Assembly: GCA_041725955.1 (NCBI GenBank)
Contig: JBGRQE010000004.1
Coordinates: 77,253 to 141,252 of the forward strand
DNA from: JBGRPZ01 sp041725955
Lineage (GTDB): Bacteria > Bacteroidota > Bacteroidia > Bacteroidales > JBGRPZ01
Length of the DNA stretch: 64,000 bases
Reading direction: 5' to 3'
Part shown: positions 25,459 through 35,196 of the stretch, piece after piece
Numbering within the stretch: the first letter of the stretch is position 1
How the letters are laid out: each line of letters opens with the position of its first letter
The notes under the pieces: model-generated
The model's input: only the letters and a program-made list of their open reading frames with translations
Told to the model about the DNA's origin: nothing
Database searches by the model: none
Made by a program: the position numbers and the translations under genes

Positions 25459-25704
25459 TTATTTATTCGTTTTTTTTTCTTCTGTAGAATTTGATGTTTG
25501 TTCTTTTTCTTCTATATGGTCAATTTTGTCGATTTCGTTGTTGATTTCATCTTTGATTTGGTAAGAAGCTTTTTTTACTTCAGCCCAGGCTTTTCCAAAT
25601 TTTCTTGCCATTTCTGGTATTTTTTTTGGTCCAAAAACTACCACAATAGCAAAAATAATGAGAAGAAGTTCCATACCACCAATGTCCAAAAAGATAAGGA
25701 TCAT
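25459..25704 (-). CDS. tatA: Sec-independent protein translocase TatA
   Basis: The 81-residue protein has one N-terminal membrane helix (MELLLIIFAIVVVF) followed by the FGPKKIPE hinge and an amphipathic helix (ARKFGKAWAEVKKA), diagnostic of TatA/TatE. The tail is charged and disordered. TatA forms the size-fitting pore of the twin-arginine export system. No tatC is in the window. The start is set at 25704, since a longer frame to 25776 would add a non-conserved, charged segment and cross the promoter. Confidence 0.9.
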   Translation of the reverse strand: MILIFLDIGGMELLLIIFAIVVVFGPKKIPEMARKFGKAWAEVKKASYQIKDEINNEIDKIDHIEEKEQTSNSTEEKKTNK

Positions 25705-25727
25705 TTTTTTGAAATTTTTATGAATAG

Positions 25728-25735
25728 CAAATTTA
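25728..25735 (-). promoter_or_regulatory. Probable -7 element of tatA
   Basis: TAAATTTG on the minus strand matches TAnnTTTG. Predicted transcription starts near 25723, about 19 bases before the ATG. No good -33 box was seen. Confidence 0.5.
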
Positions 25736-25845
25736 ATAAGTATTTTGAAATGAAGAAGAGCTTTTGTATCATACAAGCTTGCAATTGAGCGTTTTTTTAT
25801 TTCTATCTAAAGTTACAATGAGTATTCTTTGAATAATAAATTATT

Positions 25846-27336
25846 ATGCAGAAAAAAGATGAATTAAGATCAATTATGTTAGTGGGTACAGGCTCTGATG
25901 TTGGCAAAAGCCTTATTTGTGCTGGATTAGGACGTTTATTTTATCAGGATGGCTATTGTCCAGCTCCTTTTAAAGCACAAAATATGTCGCTAAATAGTTA
26001 TCCAACCCTAGATGGATTGGAAATTGGCCGAGCTCAAGCTGTACAAGCAGAAGCTTGTAAACTTTCTTGCCGTGTAGAAATGAATCCTATTTTGTTAAAG
26101 CCAACAACTGATCAAAAATCTCAGGTAATTTTAAATGGAAAAGTTATAGGTAATCAAACAGCAAGAGAGTATTTTTTAGGGAAAGATAGGGATAAACTTT
26201 TCGAGGAAGTTTCGAAATCATATACTCGTCTTGCCAATGAATTCAATCCTGTTGTGCTAGAAGGGGCAGGTAGTATTTCGGAGTTGAATCTTAAAGATAA
26301 AGATATTGTTAATATGAGAATGGCTTTAGCTTCAGATGCTGCTGTTTATATTGTTGCAGATATTGATCGTGGAGGTGTTTTTGGTAGCTTATATGGAACT
26401 ATGGAGTTATTGGATGAGAAAGAAAGGGCACAAATTGAGGGAATCATAATAAATAAATTTCGGGGAGATATATCTTTGTTTGATTCAGGCATCGAAACTT
26501 TAGAGCGTATTTGTAAGGTTCCTGTTGTAGGTGTTTTACCTTTTTTTAGAGATATTTATATTGAAGAAGAAGATTCTGTTGGTCTAAAACAATTTTACTA
26601 TCAAGATAAAGGGGATTTAATTAATATAGCTGTTGTTCTTTTAGATAAAATGTCGAACTTTACAGACTTCAATGTTTTAGAGCGGCATCCTTTAGTGAAT
26701 TTATTTTATACCGACCGTTCAGAAGATTTAGATAAAGCCCAAATTATCATATTGCCAGGTTCAAAGAATACAATTTCAGATTTACAGTCATTACGGAAAA
26801 AGAAATTAGATAATGAAGTTATAAATGCTGCAAAATCAGGAAAAACTGTAATTGGAATTTGTGGTGGATATCAAATGTTGGGGAATCATATTTATGATCC
26901 CAAATGCATAGAGGGTAATCTTAAAGAAACAAAAGGGCTTGGATTATTACCAATAACTACTACTATTTCGGAAGAGAAGATCTGTAGACAACGAACCTTT
27001 TGTTTCCGTTATGATGAGCAAACGCATAGTGCAAATGAAGCATATGAGATTCATATGGGAGAAACCACTCTAAAACATGATAGTTATATGAATATCCTTG
27101 ATGACGGAAGTTATGAAGGTTGTTTTATATCTCCAAAAATATGGGGTAGTTATTTACATGGAATTCTTGATAATTCGTGTGTGATAAAAAGTTTGTTATC
27201 TCCTTACTCTCATTGTGTAACAGATGATTTTGTGAATTATAAAGAGTTTAAGGATAAAGAGTATGATCGTTTAGCTTCTGTAATTAGGAAGCATTTAAAT
27301 ATGAATCTCGTGTATAAAGCTTTAAAAAAGTTTTGA
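25846..27336 (+). CDS. cobQ: Cobyric acid synthase (glutamine-hydrolysing)
   Basis: The 496-residue protein has an N-terminal ATP-binding domain (VGTGSDVGKSLICAGLGR, FKAQNMSLNSY) and a C-terminal class I glutamine amidotransferase domain with nucleophile Cys339 in GICGGYQMLG and a downstream SYLHGI. It amidates four carboxylates of adenosylcobyrinic diamide in cobalamin synthesis. It is followed after 96 bases by a cbiG-cobM fusion gene. No cobalamin riboswitch is visible in the short (69-base) gap upstream. Confidence 0.95.
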   Translation: MQKKDELRSIMLVGTGSDVGKSLICAGLGRLFYQDGYCPAPFKAQNMSLNSYPTLDGLEIGRAQAVQAEACKLSCRVEMNPILLKPTTDQKSQVILNGKVIGNQTAREYFLGKDRDKLFEEVSKSYTRLANEFNPVVLEGAGSISELNLKDKDIVNMRMALASDAAVYIVADIDRGGVFGSLYGTMELLDEKERAQIEGIIINKFRGDISLFDSGIETLERICKVPVVGVLPFFRDIYIEEEDSVGLKQFYYQDKGDLINIAVVLLDKMSNFTDFNVLERHPLVNLFYTDRSEDLDKAQIIILPGSKNTISDLQSLRKKKLDNEVINAAKSGKTVIGICGGYQMLGNHIYDPKCIEGNLKETKGLGLLPITTTISEEKICRQRTFCFRYDEQTHSANEAYEIHMGETTLKHDSYMNILDDGSYEGCFISPKIWGSYLHGILDNSCVIKSLLSPYSHCVTDDFVNYKEFKDKEYDRLASVIRKHLNMNLVYKALKKF

Positions 27337-27432
27337 CATTAACATAAAAGGCAATATTATTGCCTATTCGAAATAAGGATTTCCCATCCCCATGTTTAAA
27401 AATTTAATGGTAAAGAAATATAGCATTCTAGC

Positions 27433-29202
27433 ATGAGTAAGACGGCAATTTTTAGTACATCTGAATCGGGTAATAATCTGGCTAAGAAAATAAGTGAGGA
27501 ATTTGGGTTTACAGACATATTTACAGTAAAAAATTCTTCAGATTATTTTCATATTGATTCATTTAGCGAATTTGTTGAATGGACTTTTGATGAATATAAA
27601 GAAATAGTATTAATCGGTGATTTAGTTGATTCAGTTTGTCATCTAAGCCCTTATCTTAGTAAGGCAGATGCTGATTTATTAATTTTGAACATTGATATTA
27701 ATGGTGATTATGTTCAAATATTAAAAACAGATAAGAGTGGTAAAGCTAATTTTAGAGCGCTTACTTTAGCAGGAATTACTAGTGGAGAGGCAATTTTGTC
27801 TACCCAGGCAAAAGCTAGTAAGGATTGGGAATTGGAAACTTTGGCCGATCGATTTGATTGGGAAATGGATGTTTTTGGAGATATAGAAAGTGTTACAGCA
27901 TTATTTCGTAAAAGAGTAAAAGTTGCTTTGTTATTAGAAACACGTGATAGTGGTAGTGCATATTTAGAACGTACATGCCCTAGCTTTGCAGATATTTTTT
28001 ACCATAAAGAAGATGTTTGTGAAGATGATTATGAAATGCTTATCGCAGTAAGTCCTTTATTGCATCATTTTGCGAAACCGACCATTATTTTTCGCCCTAA
28101 AGTGTTGACACTTGGAATGGGATGTCATAAGGATTTTCCTGAGGGGTATTTAGTACAAGATATACGAAACCGCTTAAAAGAGTTTGGTGTATCGTATAAA
28201 TCAGTGCGAGCAATATCGACATCTGAAAATCGTGCTCAGGAATCTGCTCTTTTAGAATTGAGTGGAGCTTTCCATGCTGAATATAAGAGTTTCTCGGCAA
28301 ATTTATTGAATCGAATAGAAATTCCAAATCCATCTGAAGTAATATTGAAGCATACTGGTTATCGAGGTGTTGCTGAATCAGCCTCTTTAGCTGCGTGCAA
28401 ATCTAATTCTTTGGTAATCGAGAAACAAAATGATAAATCTTCAGGGTGCAATCAATATTTTACTTGGTCTTTAGCAATTGACCAGTTATATTTACGTAAA
28501 GGTCAGCTTGAAGTAATAGGGGTTGGACCTGGTGATATTGATTTGTTGAGTGTACATGGTAAATATTTGATTGAAAGAGCAGATATGATTTTGTATTCTC
28601 AGAATACAATACCTGAAGAGTTAATACAAATTTCAAAAAAAGGTGCTGCATTGCGTTCTACTGATAAGCTTGATCAGAAACAAATTGTAGAATTGGTATA
28701 CTCCTTTTATAAAAGAGGTTTGATGACTGTATGGTTACTTCCTGGCGATGCATGTTTATTTAATAATATACAAAATCAGTTAAATTCGTTTTCCGATTTT
28801 GGTTTGGAGTATAGGATTACACCAGGAGTTTCGGTATTTCAATCCATAGAGTCTAAGATGCGATCTAAGTATTTAATGAAGACTGATCAAGAAGAATTTT
28901 TATTATACCGAATAAATTCTTTGAATCTTGAAAGCCAAAAAACTTCTATAATGGAAGGGGCAAATGAATTTTTGAATATATGTATTCATGCTGATCGTAA
29001 TGTTGTTCCCGACTTGCATTCTTTTTTACAAGATATTTATGGTGAATCGGCCCATGTGGTTATTAGTACACAGAGTATTGAATTTGGTGTTGAATTGCAT
29101 TGTTGTGAGTTGAAAGATATGGCTAAAGTGTACCACAAAAATATTACTGGAGAAGCAGTGATTTTAAGAATAGGAATGAACTTGACTAAGGATAATATAT
29201 AA
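27433..29202 (+). CDS. Fused CbiG / precorrin-4 C11-methyltransferase (CobM/CbiF)-like protein
   Basis: Residues 1-350 of this 589-residue protein match CbiG (cobalt-precorrin-5A hydrolase): an N-terminal domain and the conserved C-terminal block GMGCHKDFPEG to KHTGYRGVAESAS. Residues from about 358 on form a tetrapyrrole methylase, with VIGVGPGDIDLLSVHGK, LLPGDACLF and ITPGVSVFQS. The spacing fits the C11-methyltransferase better than the C17 enzyme. The two activities are neighbouring steps of the anaerobic ring-contraction route. Some usual residues are changed, so activity should not be assumed. Calling the second half CobM rather than CobJ is moderately sure. Confidence 0.85.
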   Translation: MSKTAIFSTSESGNNLAKKISEEFGFTDIFTVKNSSDYFHIDSFSEFVEWTFDEYKEIVLIGDLVDSVCHLSPYLSKADADLLILNIDINGDYVQILKTDKSGKANFRALTLAGITSGEAILSTQAKASKDWELETLADRFDWEMDVFGDIESVTALFRKRVKVALLLETRDSGSAYLERTCPSFADIFYHKEDVCEDDYEMLIAVSPLLHHFAKPTIIFRPKVLTLGMGCHKDFPEGYLVQDIRNRLKEFGVSYKSVRAISTSENRAQESALLELSGAFHAEYKSFSANLLNRIEIPNPSEVILKHTGYRGVAESASLAACKSNSLVIEKQNDKSSGCNQYFTWSLAIDQLYLRKGQLEVIGVGPGDIDLLSVHGKYLIERADMILYSQNTIPEELIQISKKGAALRSTDKLDQKQIVELVYSFYKRGLMTVWLLPGDACLFNNIQNQLNSFSDFGLEYRITPGVSVFQSIESKMRSKYLMKTDQEEFLLYRINSLNLESQKTSIMEGANEFLNICIHADRNVVPDLHSFLQDIYGESAHVVISTQSIEFGVELHCCELKDMAKVYHKNITGEAVILRIGMNLTKDNI

Positions 29203-29211
29203 TTAAAATAT

Positions 29212-29256
29212 ACTAAAAAAGGCTGATCAAAGAGATATTGATCAGCCTTTTTTAGT
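29212..29256. terminator. Bidirectional terminator after the cbiG-cobM fusion
   Basis: A perfect 19-bp stem pairs the arms 29212-29230 and 29238-29256 (ACTAAAAAAGGCTGATCAA on the left) around a 7-base loop, with A6 and T6 runs built into the arms. It serves the convergent genes on both sides. Confidence 0.92.
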
Positions 29257-29272
29257 ATTATTTAAGGCATTC

Positions 29273-30172
29273 TTATTTATTCTGTTCTAATGCTTCGATA
29301 CGTTTGATAAGCATTTCAATTTTTTGATTTTGTGTATCAATTTTCTTTTCTTGGTCTATAGTGTAAAGAGTAAGTTCTTCTACTTTTTCAACAAGAATAG
29401 TGTTTATTTTCTTTAAATCAAGTCCTTCTTTTACGATTTCATTTTCAGAAGGAATTCCTGGCAAATGCTTATTTTCTTGAATATATTTTTCAAGCTCATA
29501 AAGGCTTTTTCTTTTATATCCAGGTTCAAAAACATAATCAGGAAATGATCCAATTGTAAGGCTAATTCTATTTGCAAATAAGGTCTTGTCCACTTTTACG
29601 TTTCCTGCTACCTGCAAGCTTTGTTCAGGGGTGTCTGTTCCAATACCTACACGACCATTATTTCTTACACTAAGTATATTTGCATTTTCTGGTGCATTGA
29701 AACTATAAACATCATTTCCATTATTCGTTTGGAAAGACATTTTGTATGTGTTGTTATCTGAAGGGTTATTTAGTTTACAATTTACTCCATTATCCCAAAT
29801 CATTCCTTTTGAGAAAAGTACTTCTCTTCTAAATTCTACTTCAGCATTTGGTTTTGAAGTTCCAAACCCAATTTCAATAATACCCTTTTTTCCATTTTTT
29901 TTCTGAAGGCGTGCCCCAAATCCAATATCACCATTTTCATCCGAGATGCATAAAGCGGGGTTTCCTCCAGAAATACCTGGCTGTTGCTTAAATTGGATAT
30001 TAAACATTTCATAGTTTCTATAGTTTAGGTAAACTTTATTTCCACTATTGTCCCAATAAAAGTCTGATGAAATTGTATTTGTAGAAGTCTTAGGATCTAC
30101 TTTGTTTTGGCCAAATAATAGAGATCCCGAAGTGCATAACACCCCCAAGGCTATTGTAATTAGTCTTTTCAT
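29273..30172 (-). CDS. Secreted tail-fibre-like protein with C-terminal coiled coil
   Basis: The 299-residue protein has a signal peptide (residues 1-21), a beta-rich middle, a VGIGTDTPEQSLQVAGN motif common in fibre-like proteins, and the C-terminal block PDYVFEPGYKRKSLYELEKY with ENKHLPGIPS. Bacteroidota tail-fibre-like proteins share this block. It ends in a heptad-rich coiled coil with repeated IE/LE pairs, probably a trimerisation region. No phage genes are nearby, so a surface or envelope role is more likely than a virion one. The function is unknown. Confidence 0.78.
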   Translation of the reverse strand: MKRLITIALGVLCTSGSLLFGQNKVDPKTSTNTISSDFYWDNSGNKVYLNYRNYEMFNIQFKQQPGISGGNPALCISDENGDIGFGARLQKKNGKKGIIEIGFGTSKPNAEVEFRREVLFSKGMIWDNGVNCKLNNPSDNNTYKMSFQTNNGNDVYSFNAPENANILSVRNNGRVGIGTDTPEQSLQVAGNVKVDKTLFANRISLTIGSFPDYVFEPGYKRKSLYELEKYIQENKHLPGIPSENEIVKEGLDLKKINTILVEKVEELTLYTIDQEKKIDTQNQKIEMLIKRIEALEQNK

Positions 30173-30360
30173 AGATAGGTTTAGTTTTTTTGATTAGCCT
30201 TAGACTAATCAGTTCTTATAGCTTCTTTGAGTTTAATTAACTAATTGTTAACAAATAGTAAGTGTGAAATATTGTGTTTCTGATAATAAGATTGATTTTA
30301 AAATAGATTTTATTTTTAGAAAAGGTATTAATAAAGGAAAGTATAATTAGTACAAAAGTA

Positions 30361-30397
30361 AAAAGGCTGCCCTAAATATTTAGGACAGCCTTTTTTT
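30361..30397 (-). terminator. Terminator-like hairpin downstream of secDF
   Basis: The arms AAAAGGCTGCCCTAAAT and ATTTAGGACAGCCTTTT pair with a single C/A mismatch and run on into seven T on the plus strand and an A run on the left. It lies just behind the secDF stop in the minus direction. Confidence 0.8.
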
Positions 30398-30416
30398 CTG
30401 AAGTGTTATCTAGAAA

Positions 30417-33400
30417 TTATTTTTTCTTTTTAAACTTCTTACTTTCCTTTTTGGTTTTTTCTTCATGATCCTTATCACCACCCATCAAATCGTAAGCGAT
30501 AGGAGACGCTGTAAATAATGAAGAATAAGTACCAACTACAATACCCAATAATAAGGCAAATATAAATCCTCTTAAAACTTCACCACCAAAAATCATAATA
30601 GTAGCAAGTACAAGGATTGTAGTACCAGAAGTGTTAATGGTACGAGCCAAGGTAGAGTTCAAACCATCATTCATATTCTGACGGATTGATTTCTTTGGAT
30701 ATAGTTTGGTGTATTCACGAATACGGTCAAAGATAATAACTGTATCGTTAATCGAGTAACCAATAATAGTAAGGATTGCTGCAATAAATGCCTGATCGAT
30801 CTCAAGACTAAATGGAAGAACACCATATAGAAGAGAGAATGCTCCAATAGTAATTAATGAATCGTGGAACAAAGCAATTACACCAGCAGCACCATATTGA
30901 GCTTTCTTAAATCGAAGTGCGATATAAATAAAGATCAGTAATAGTGAGAAGAAGATTGCTAAAATAGCATCCTTTTTAATGTCGTCTGCAATGGTAGGTC
31001 CAACTTTTTGTGAACTTAATACTCCATAAAGTTTCTTCCCTTGATCTCCTTGAGATAAGAAGTCGTTGGCGCCAATAGGATTCTTCATAAATGGATTTAA
31101 TCCATCAAAGATAAGAGTGTTTACAATTGAATCCGCAGCAGGAGTTTCATCGTCAATTAAAAAGTCGGTAGTAACTTTAACTTGAGATTTACTTCCAAAG
31201 GTTTTTACCTCAGGAGCATCACCTTCAAAAACAGGAGTTAAAGCTTCTCGAATTTCAGCAACATTTACATTTTGATCGAAACGAACAACGTAATTTCTAC
31301 CTCCTTTAAAGTCTACACCATAATTTAATCCGCGGATGAAAAGAGAAGCAATTCCTACAACAATCAAGAAGATAGAGAATACATAAGCTTTCTTTCTTGC
31401 TCCGATGAAATCGAAGTTTGCTTTATTTAAGAAGTCTTTTGTAATTACATTATCAAGAGTGATCTTCTTATTTCTTTTCAATATGCCTGAGAATACTAGA
31501 CGAGTAATAAAGATTGAAGAGAACAGAGAAGAAAGAATACCGATGATTAATGTAGTAGCAAATCCTTGAACAGGACCAGAACCAAATGTGAACAATACGA
31601 TACCTGTAATTAAAGTAGTAATGTTACCATCAATAATAGCAGAATAAGCATTTGCATAACCATCTTTGATTGCTTGACCTATAGCTTTTCCAAGGCGTAC
31701 TTCCTCTTTGATACGTTCGTAGATGATTACGTTAGCATCCACAGCCATACCCAAGGTAAGAACGATACCAGCAATACCAGGAAGTGTTAGAACAGCTCCT
31801 AGTGAAGCAAGAACACCGAAGATAAAGAATACGTTAATAATCAGTGCCAAGTTAGCTACCCAACCAGCTTTGTTGTAAAAGAAGATCATGTAGATCAATA
31901 CCAATACAAAAGCAAAGATGAAAGAGTAAAGTCCAGAACTTACAGCTTCTTTACCCAAAGAAGGACCTACAACAGATTCTTCAACAATATGAGCAGGAGC
32001 AGGAAGTTTACCAGCTTTAAGGATGTTTGCTAAATCTTTTGCCTCTTCAACAGACATTGAACCGCCAGAGATTGATGAACGTCCACCAGAAATTTCACTA
32101 TTTACATTAGGATAAGAATAAACATATCCGTCAAGAACAATAGCTATTTGATTTCCTATGTTTTCTCCAGTTAATCTTTTCCAAGTACGTGCACCTTCAC
32201 CATTCATTGCTAATGAAACTTCAACACGACCATTCTGATCATAATCCTGGCGAGCATCAGTGATAGATTCACCACCCATTGCAGGCATACCGTCACGACC
32301 AGCTTTTAAAGCAACAAGGTCAAGGATGCCAGGGCGATTATTATCTGGTTTAACAGTCCAAGCAAGAACTAAGTTTCTTGGGAAAATACTCTTAACCTTT
32401 TTAAGCATCATATTGATGCGAGCAGTATCTTTTACGGCAGCAGAACCAATTCTTGCAGACTCAAAAGGTTGACCTGTTTGAGGATTTACAGAAGGGTATA
32501 GGTAGCTCCATAATGGATTATCTGCTTTTTGTTTGTTAAGAAGTTCTTCTTTTGATTCACTTGCAGTAGAATCACCAGTAAGCTCACTAATTAATTCGTC
32601 TTCATCTTTTTTATTCAGACTGTCTTTCTTACCAGTTTCTTCTACAGTTTCTCCAGAAGGATCTACCGGATTTTCAGGGTTATCCTGTTTGATCTCAGTA
32701 TCAATCTTTTCTTCTGGAATTTCTTTTACTTCTTCATTTCCTTTTTCTGTTTCAGCAAGTTTTTGGTTTGCTTCTTGGAAATATTGGAAAACATCATTGA
32801 ATTTATAGGTTTCCCAGAATTCAAGTTGAGCAGTTCCTTGAAGAAGTTTTCTTACACGCTCAGGTTCTTTAATACCTGGAAGTTCAACAAGAATACGTCC
32901 TGATTGAGAAAGCTTTTGGATGTTAGGTTGAGCAACACCAAAGCGGTCAATACGAGTACGAAGAATGTTGAAAGTACGATCGAAAGCTCCATTAGCTTCT
33001 TTACGAATTACCTTTAAAACTTCAGCGTTTGTTGAGTTAGGAGTAATACCTTTGTCTTTGAATTCATACAAGAAAATTGATGCTAATTTTGCGTTAGGAT
33101 CAACTTCTTTAAATGCTTCTCCGAATAGAGTTACATAATCTTCCTGACTTTCTTTTTGATATTCTTTAGCTTTTGCAAGAGCAGCGTTGAAAGTTGGATC
33201 TTGACTGTTTCCTGAAAGGGCTTTGATAATATCTGCGGCATTGACCTCTAAGGTAACGTTCATACCTCCTTTAAGGTCAAGACCAAGGTTAATTTCTTTT
33301 TCTTTTACCTCTTTATAGGTGTACTTTCTAATGAGGATATTCATTGCCACTTTATCAGAAACTGAGTCTAGATAGTAAGTTTCCCTTGCTTTAGCGATAG

Positions 33401-33593
33401 AGTCAATAAAATATCCTTCTAAATCGGCATTTCCTTTGGCAAGTTCCTTGGCAAGCTGTTCTGTCTTTTCGCTAAATGCATACTCCTTTGCTTTCTTTTC
33501 AATTCTGGAAGCGAAAAAAGTGAATAACAATTGGAAAAGACAAACAGCAGCGAAGGCAATCGCAAAAAATCTGATAGCACCTCTGTTTTGCAT
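30417..33593 (-). CDS. secDF: Fused protein translocase subunit SecDF
   Basis: The 1058-residue protein joins SecD and SecF, each with six membrane helices. Features are the SecD start (NLGLDLKGGMNVTLEV), the first periplasmic domain with RTRIDRFGVAQPNIQ, the helix motif LTLPGIAGIVLTLGMAVDANV, the SecF start (GLNYGVDFKGG) and IIGYSINDTVIIFDR. It uses the proton gradient to pull secreted proteins across the inner membrane. An acidic, low-complexity stretch (about residues 275-355, rich in Glu, Asp, Ser and Thr) interrupts the SecD periplasmic domain. It is preceded by a good promoter. Confidence 0.96.
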   Translation of the reverse strand: MQNRGAIRFFAIAFAAVCLFQLLFTFFASRIEKKAKEYAFSEKTEQLAKELAKGNADLEGYFIDSIAKARETYYLDSVSDKVAMNILIRKYTYKEVKEKEINLGLDLKGGMNVTLEVNAADIIKALSGNSQDPTFNAALAKAKEYQKESQEDYVTLFGEAFKEVDPNAKLASIFLYEFKDKGITPNSTNAEVLKVIRKEANGAFDRTFNILRTRIDRFGVAQPNIQKLSQSGRILVELPGIKEPERVRKLLQGTAQLEFWETYKFNDVFQYFQEANQKLAETEKGNEEVKEIPEEKIDTEIKQDNPENPVDPSGETVEETGKKDSLNKKDEDELISELTGDSTASESKEELLNKQKADNPLWSYLYPSVNPQTGQPFESARIGSAAVKDTARINMMLKKVKSIFPRNLVLAWTVKPDNNRPGILDLVALKAGRDGMPAMGGESITDARQDYDQNGRVEVSLAMNGEGARTWKRLTGENIGNQIAIVLDGYVYSYPNVNSEISGGRSSISGGSMSVEEAKDLANILKAGKLPAPAHIVEESVVGPSLGKEAVSSGLYSFIFAFVLVLIYMIFFYNKAGWVANLALIINVFFIFGVLASLGAVLTLPGIAGIVLTLGMAVDANVIIYERIKEEVRLGKAIGQAIKDGYANAYSAIIDGNITTLITGIVLFTFGSGPVQGFATTLIIGILSSLFSSIFITRLVFSGILKRNKKITLDNVITKDFLNKANFDFIGARKKAYVFSIFLIVVGIASLFIRGLNYGVDFKGGRNYVVRFDQNVNVAEIREALTPVFEGDAPEVKTFGSKSQVKVTTDFLIDDETPAADSIVNTLIFDGLNPFMKNPIGANDFLSQGDQGKKLYGVLSSQKVGPTIADDIKKDAILAIFFSLLLIFIYIALRFKKAQYGAAGVIALFHDSLITIGAFSLLYGVLPFSLEIDQAFIAAILTIIGYSINDTVIIFDRIREYTKLYPKKSIRQNMNDGLNSTLARTINTSGTTILVLATIMIFGGEVLRGFIFALLLGIVVGTYSSLFTASPIAYDLMGGDKDHEEKTKKESKKFKKKK

Positions 33594-33634
33594 TTGTCTT
33601 GAATTATTAAATTTTACTTCGTTTTTCGAGCACG

Positions 33635-33666
33635 CAAAAATAGAATTTTATTTGGAATATAGCAAT
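33635..33666 (-). promoter_or_regulatory. Promoter of secDF
   Basis: On the minus strand, ATTG (33663-33666) is followed after 20 bases by TATTTTTG (33635-33642). The predicted start is near 33630, giving a leader of about 37 bases. Confidence 0.65.
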
Positions 33667-33794
33667 TATAATACCAAATTAAGCGCCTCTTTATTACTCT
33701 ATTTGAGTAGAAAGAGCTTATGTTTATTGATAGATCAGTAGGCTGACTTAATGTTGATTTATTTGCTTTTGTTAAAGTCTTTTCTGCTTAAAAA

Positions 33795-33842
33795 ACAGAG
33801 GCTTGCAAGAATATTATATTGAATTATCTTGCAAGCCTCTGT
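33795..33842 (-). terminator. Terminator of the ABC transporter operon
   Basis: A perfect 16-bp stem pairs ACAGAGGCTTGCAAGA (33795-33810) with TCTTGCAAGCCTCTGT (33827-33842). On the minus strand it is followed by a T run (A5 at 33790-33794). Confidence 0.85.
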
Positions 33843-33863
33843 GTGTATTTTTAAAATAATGTT

Positions 33864-35186
33864 TTATGATTTATATCTAATCCATTTCCATAACTCTTTA
33901 TAGTTCACTTTTTTACCATACATTAATATACCTGTACGATATATTTTTGCTGCAAACCAAGTAGTTCCAATAAATCCTAATACTAATAAAATCATTGATA
34001 AGATTAATTCCCATGTGGGCACTCCCAATGGAATTCTTCCCAGCATTACAATAGGTGAGGTTAGAGGGAACAATGATAAGAAGTAACTAAGAGAACTATC
34101 AGGGTTATTTAGTATGCTGCTCAAAGATACCATTGATATAATTAACGGAATAACAATGGGTAGCATAAATTGCTGTGTATCTGTGTCGTTATCAACAGCA
34201 GAGCCTATAGCTGCAAATAAAGCAGCATAAATCAAGTACCCGAAAATAAAGAAAAATGCAAAAGCTAAAACTAGGTTGAGAATAGGTAAATTATCAATTA
34301 TTTCAATTAATTGATTTGTTAAAGAATTCCCTCCTGCATTATCAATAGCTTCTTGTATTTGCGGATTTTGGATTTGTGAAATATTTAAATGCGATTGATT
34401 GCTTGGAGTTACAAAAGTTACTGCTATTTGATATACTCCAAAAGATAAAATTACCCACAAAACAAATTGCGTTAAGCCAACAAGGCTTAGTCCTAAAATT
34501 TTCCCCATCATCAACTGAAAAGGTTTTACTGAAGAAACTAAAACTTCAACAATTCTATTTGTCTTTTCTTCTAAAACCCCTCTCATGATTTGACCGCCAA
34601 AGAAGAAAATGAAAAAGTATACCATTAGACCCGAAACAATACCAATTATGTAGTTTACAGTATTAAAACTTTTTGATTCTTTGCCTTCATCGTCAAGTTT
34701 ATATGACTCAATATGTACATTTGCTTTTATGCTTTTTCTTAATGCAGGATCAATTCCTATTGCCGCCATTTTAGTGTTCTCAATTTCTTGAGACATTGTT
34801 TTGGAAATGTAAGAAGTGAGATCAAAAGGTATTTGTGCTTTCGAATATAATGCTGCTTTACTTGGTAGATTTAATTGTGTTTTTGGTATATATAATAAGG
34901 CATAATCTCCACTTCCTTTACTTATAGAATCTTTTTGACTATCGATATCTCCAAAAACATATCTAAAATGATAATTGTCTTCCGTTCTAAATTTATCATA
35001 ATAAAGTTTTGACTCATCTAAAACCGCAATCGTTTTAGGTGTCGATTTATTAAAATGATCAATAATTATAGGAGAGAACATTAATAAAGCAATCATTATA
35101 GGACCTAATAAGGTCAAAACAAGAAACGATTTCTTTCTTACTCGAGTGAGATATTCTCTTTTTATTATAAGGGATATTTTGTTCAT
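33864..35186 (-). CDS. ABC transporter permease (NatB / ABC-2 type)
   Basis: The 440-residue protein has one N-terminal helix (about residues 21-43), a large extracytoplasmic domain (about 45-175) and five or six C-terminal helices, with a VLEEKTNRIVEVLVSS amphipathic region typical of ABC-2 (DUF3526/NatB) exporters. It lies 10 bases behind its ATPase gene. NatAB-type systems export sodium or other small compounds, but the substrate here is unknown. Confidence 0.88.
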   Translation of the reverse strand: MNKISLIIKREYLTRVRKKSFLVLTLLGPIMIALLMFSPIIIDHFNKSTPKTIAVLDESKLYYDKFRTEDNYHFRYVFGDIDSQKDSISKGSGDYALLYIPKTQLNLPSKAALYSKAQIPFDLTSYISKTMSQEIENTKMAAIGIDPALRKSIKANVHIESYKLDDEGKESKSFNTVNYIIGIVSGLMVYFFIFFFGGQIMRGVLEEKTNRIVEVLVSSVKPFQLMMGKILGLSLVGLTQFVLWVILSFGVYQIAVTFVTPSNQSHLNISQIQNPQIQEAIDNAGGNSLTNQLIEIIDNLPILNLVLAFAFFFIFGYLIYAALFAAIGSAVDNDTDTQQFMLPIVIPLIISMVSLSSILNNPDSSLSYFLSLFPLTSPIVMLGRIPLGVPTWELILSMILLVLGFIGTTWFAAKIYRTGILMYGKKVNYKELWKWIRYKS

Positions 35187-35196
35187 GGTTGATTTT

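Noticed and set aside
25780..25846. Cobalamin riboswitch upstream of cobQ
   Set aside because: The gap is only 69 bases and lacks the B12-box core sequences, so none can be supported.
29273..30172. Prophage tail fibre
   Set aside because: No other phage genes, integrase or attachment sites are present. The fibre-like C terminus is common in ordinary secreted Bacteroidota proteins.
32533..32808. Ser-rich plus-strand frame inside secDF
   Set aside because: It mirrors the acidic low-complexity insert of SecDF on the other strand.
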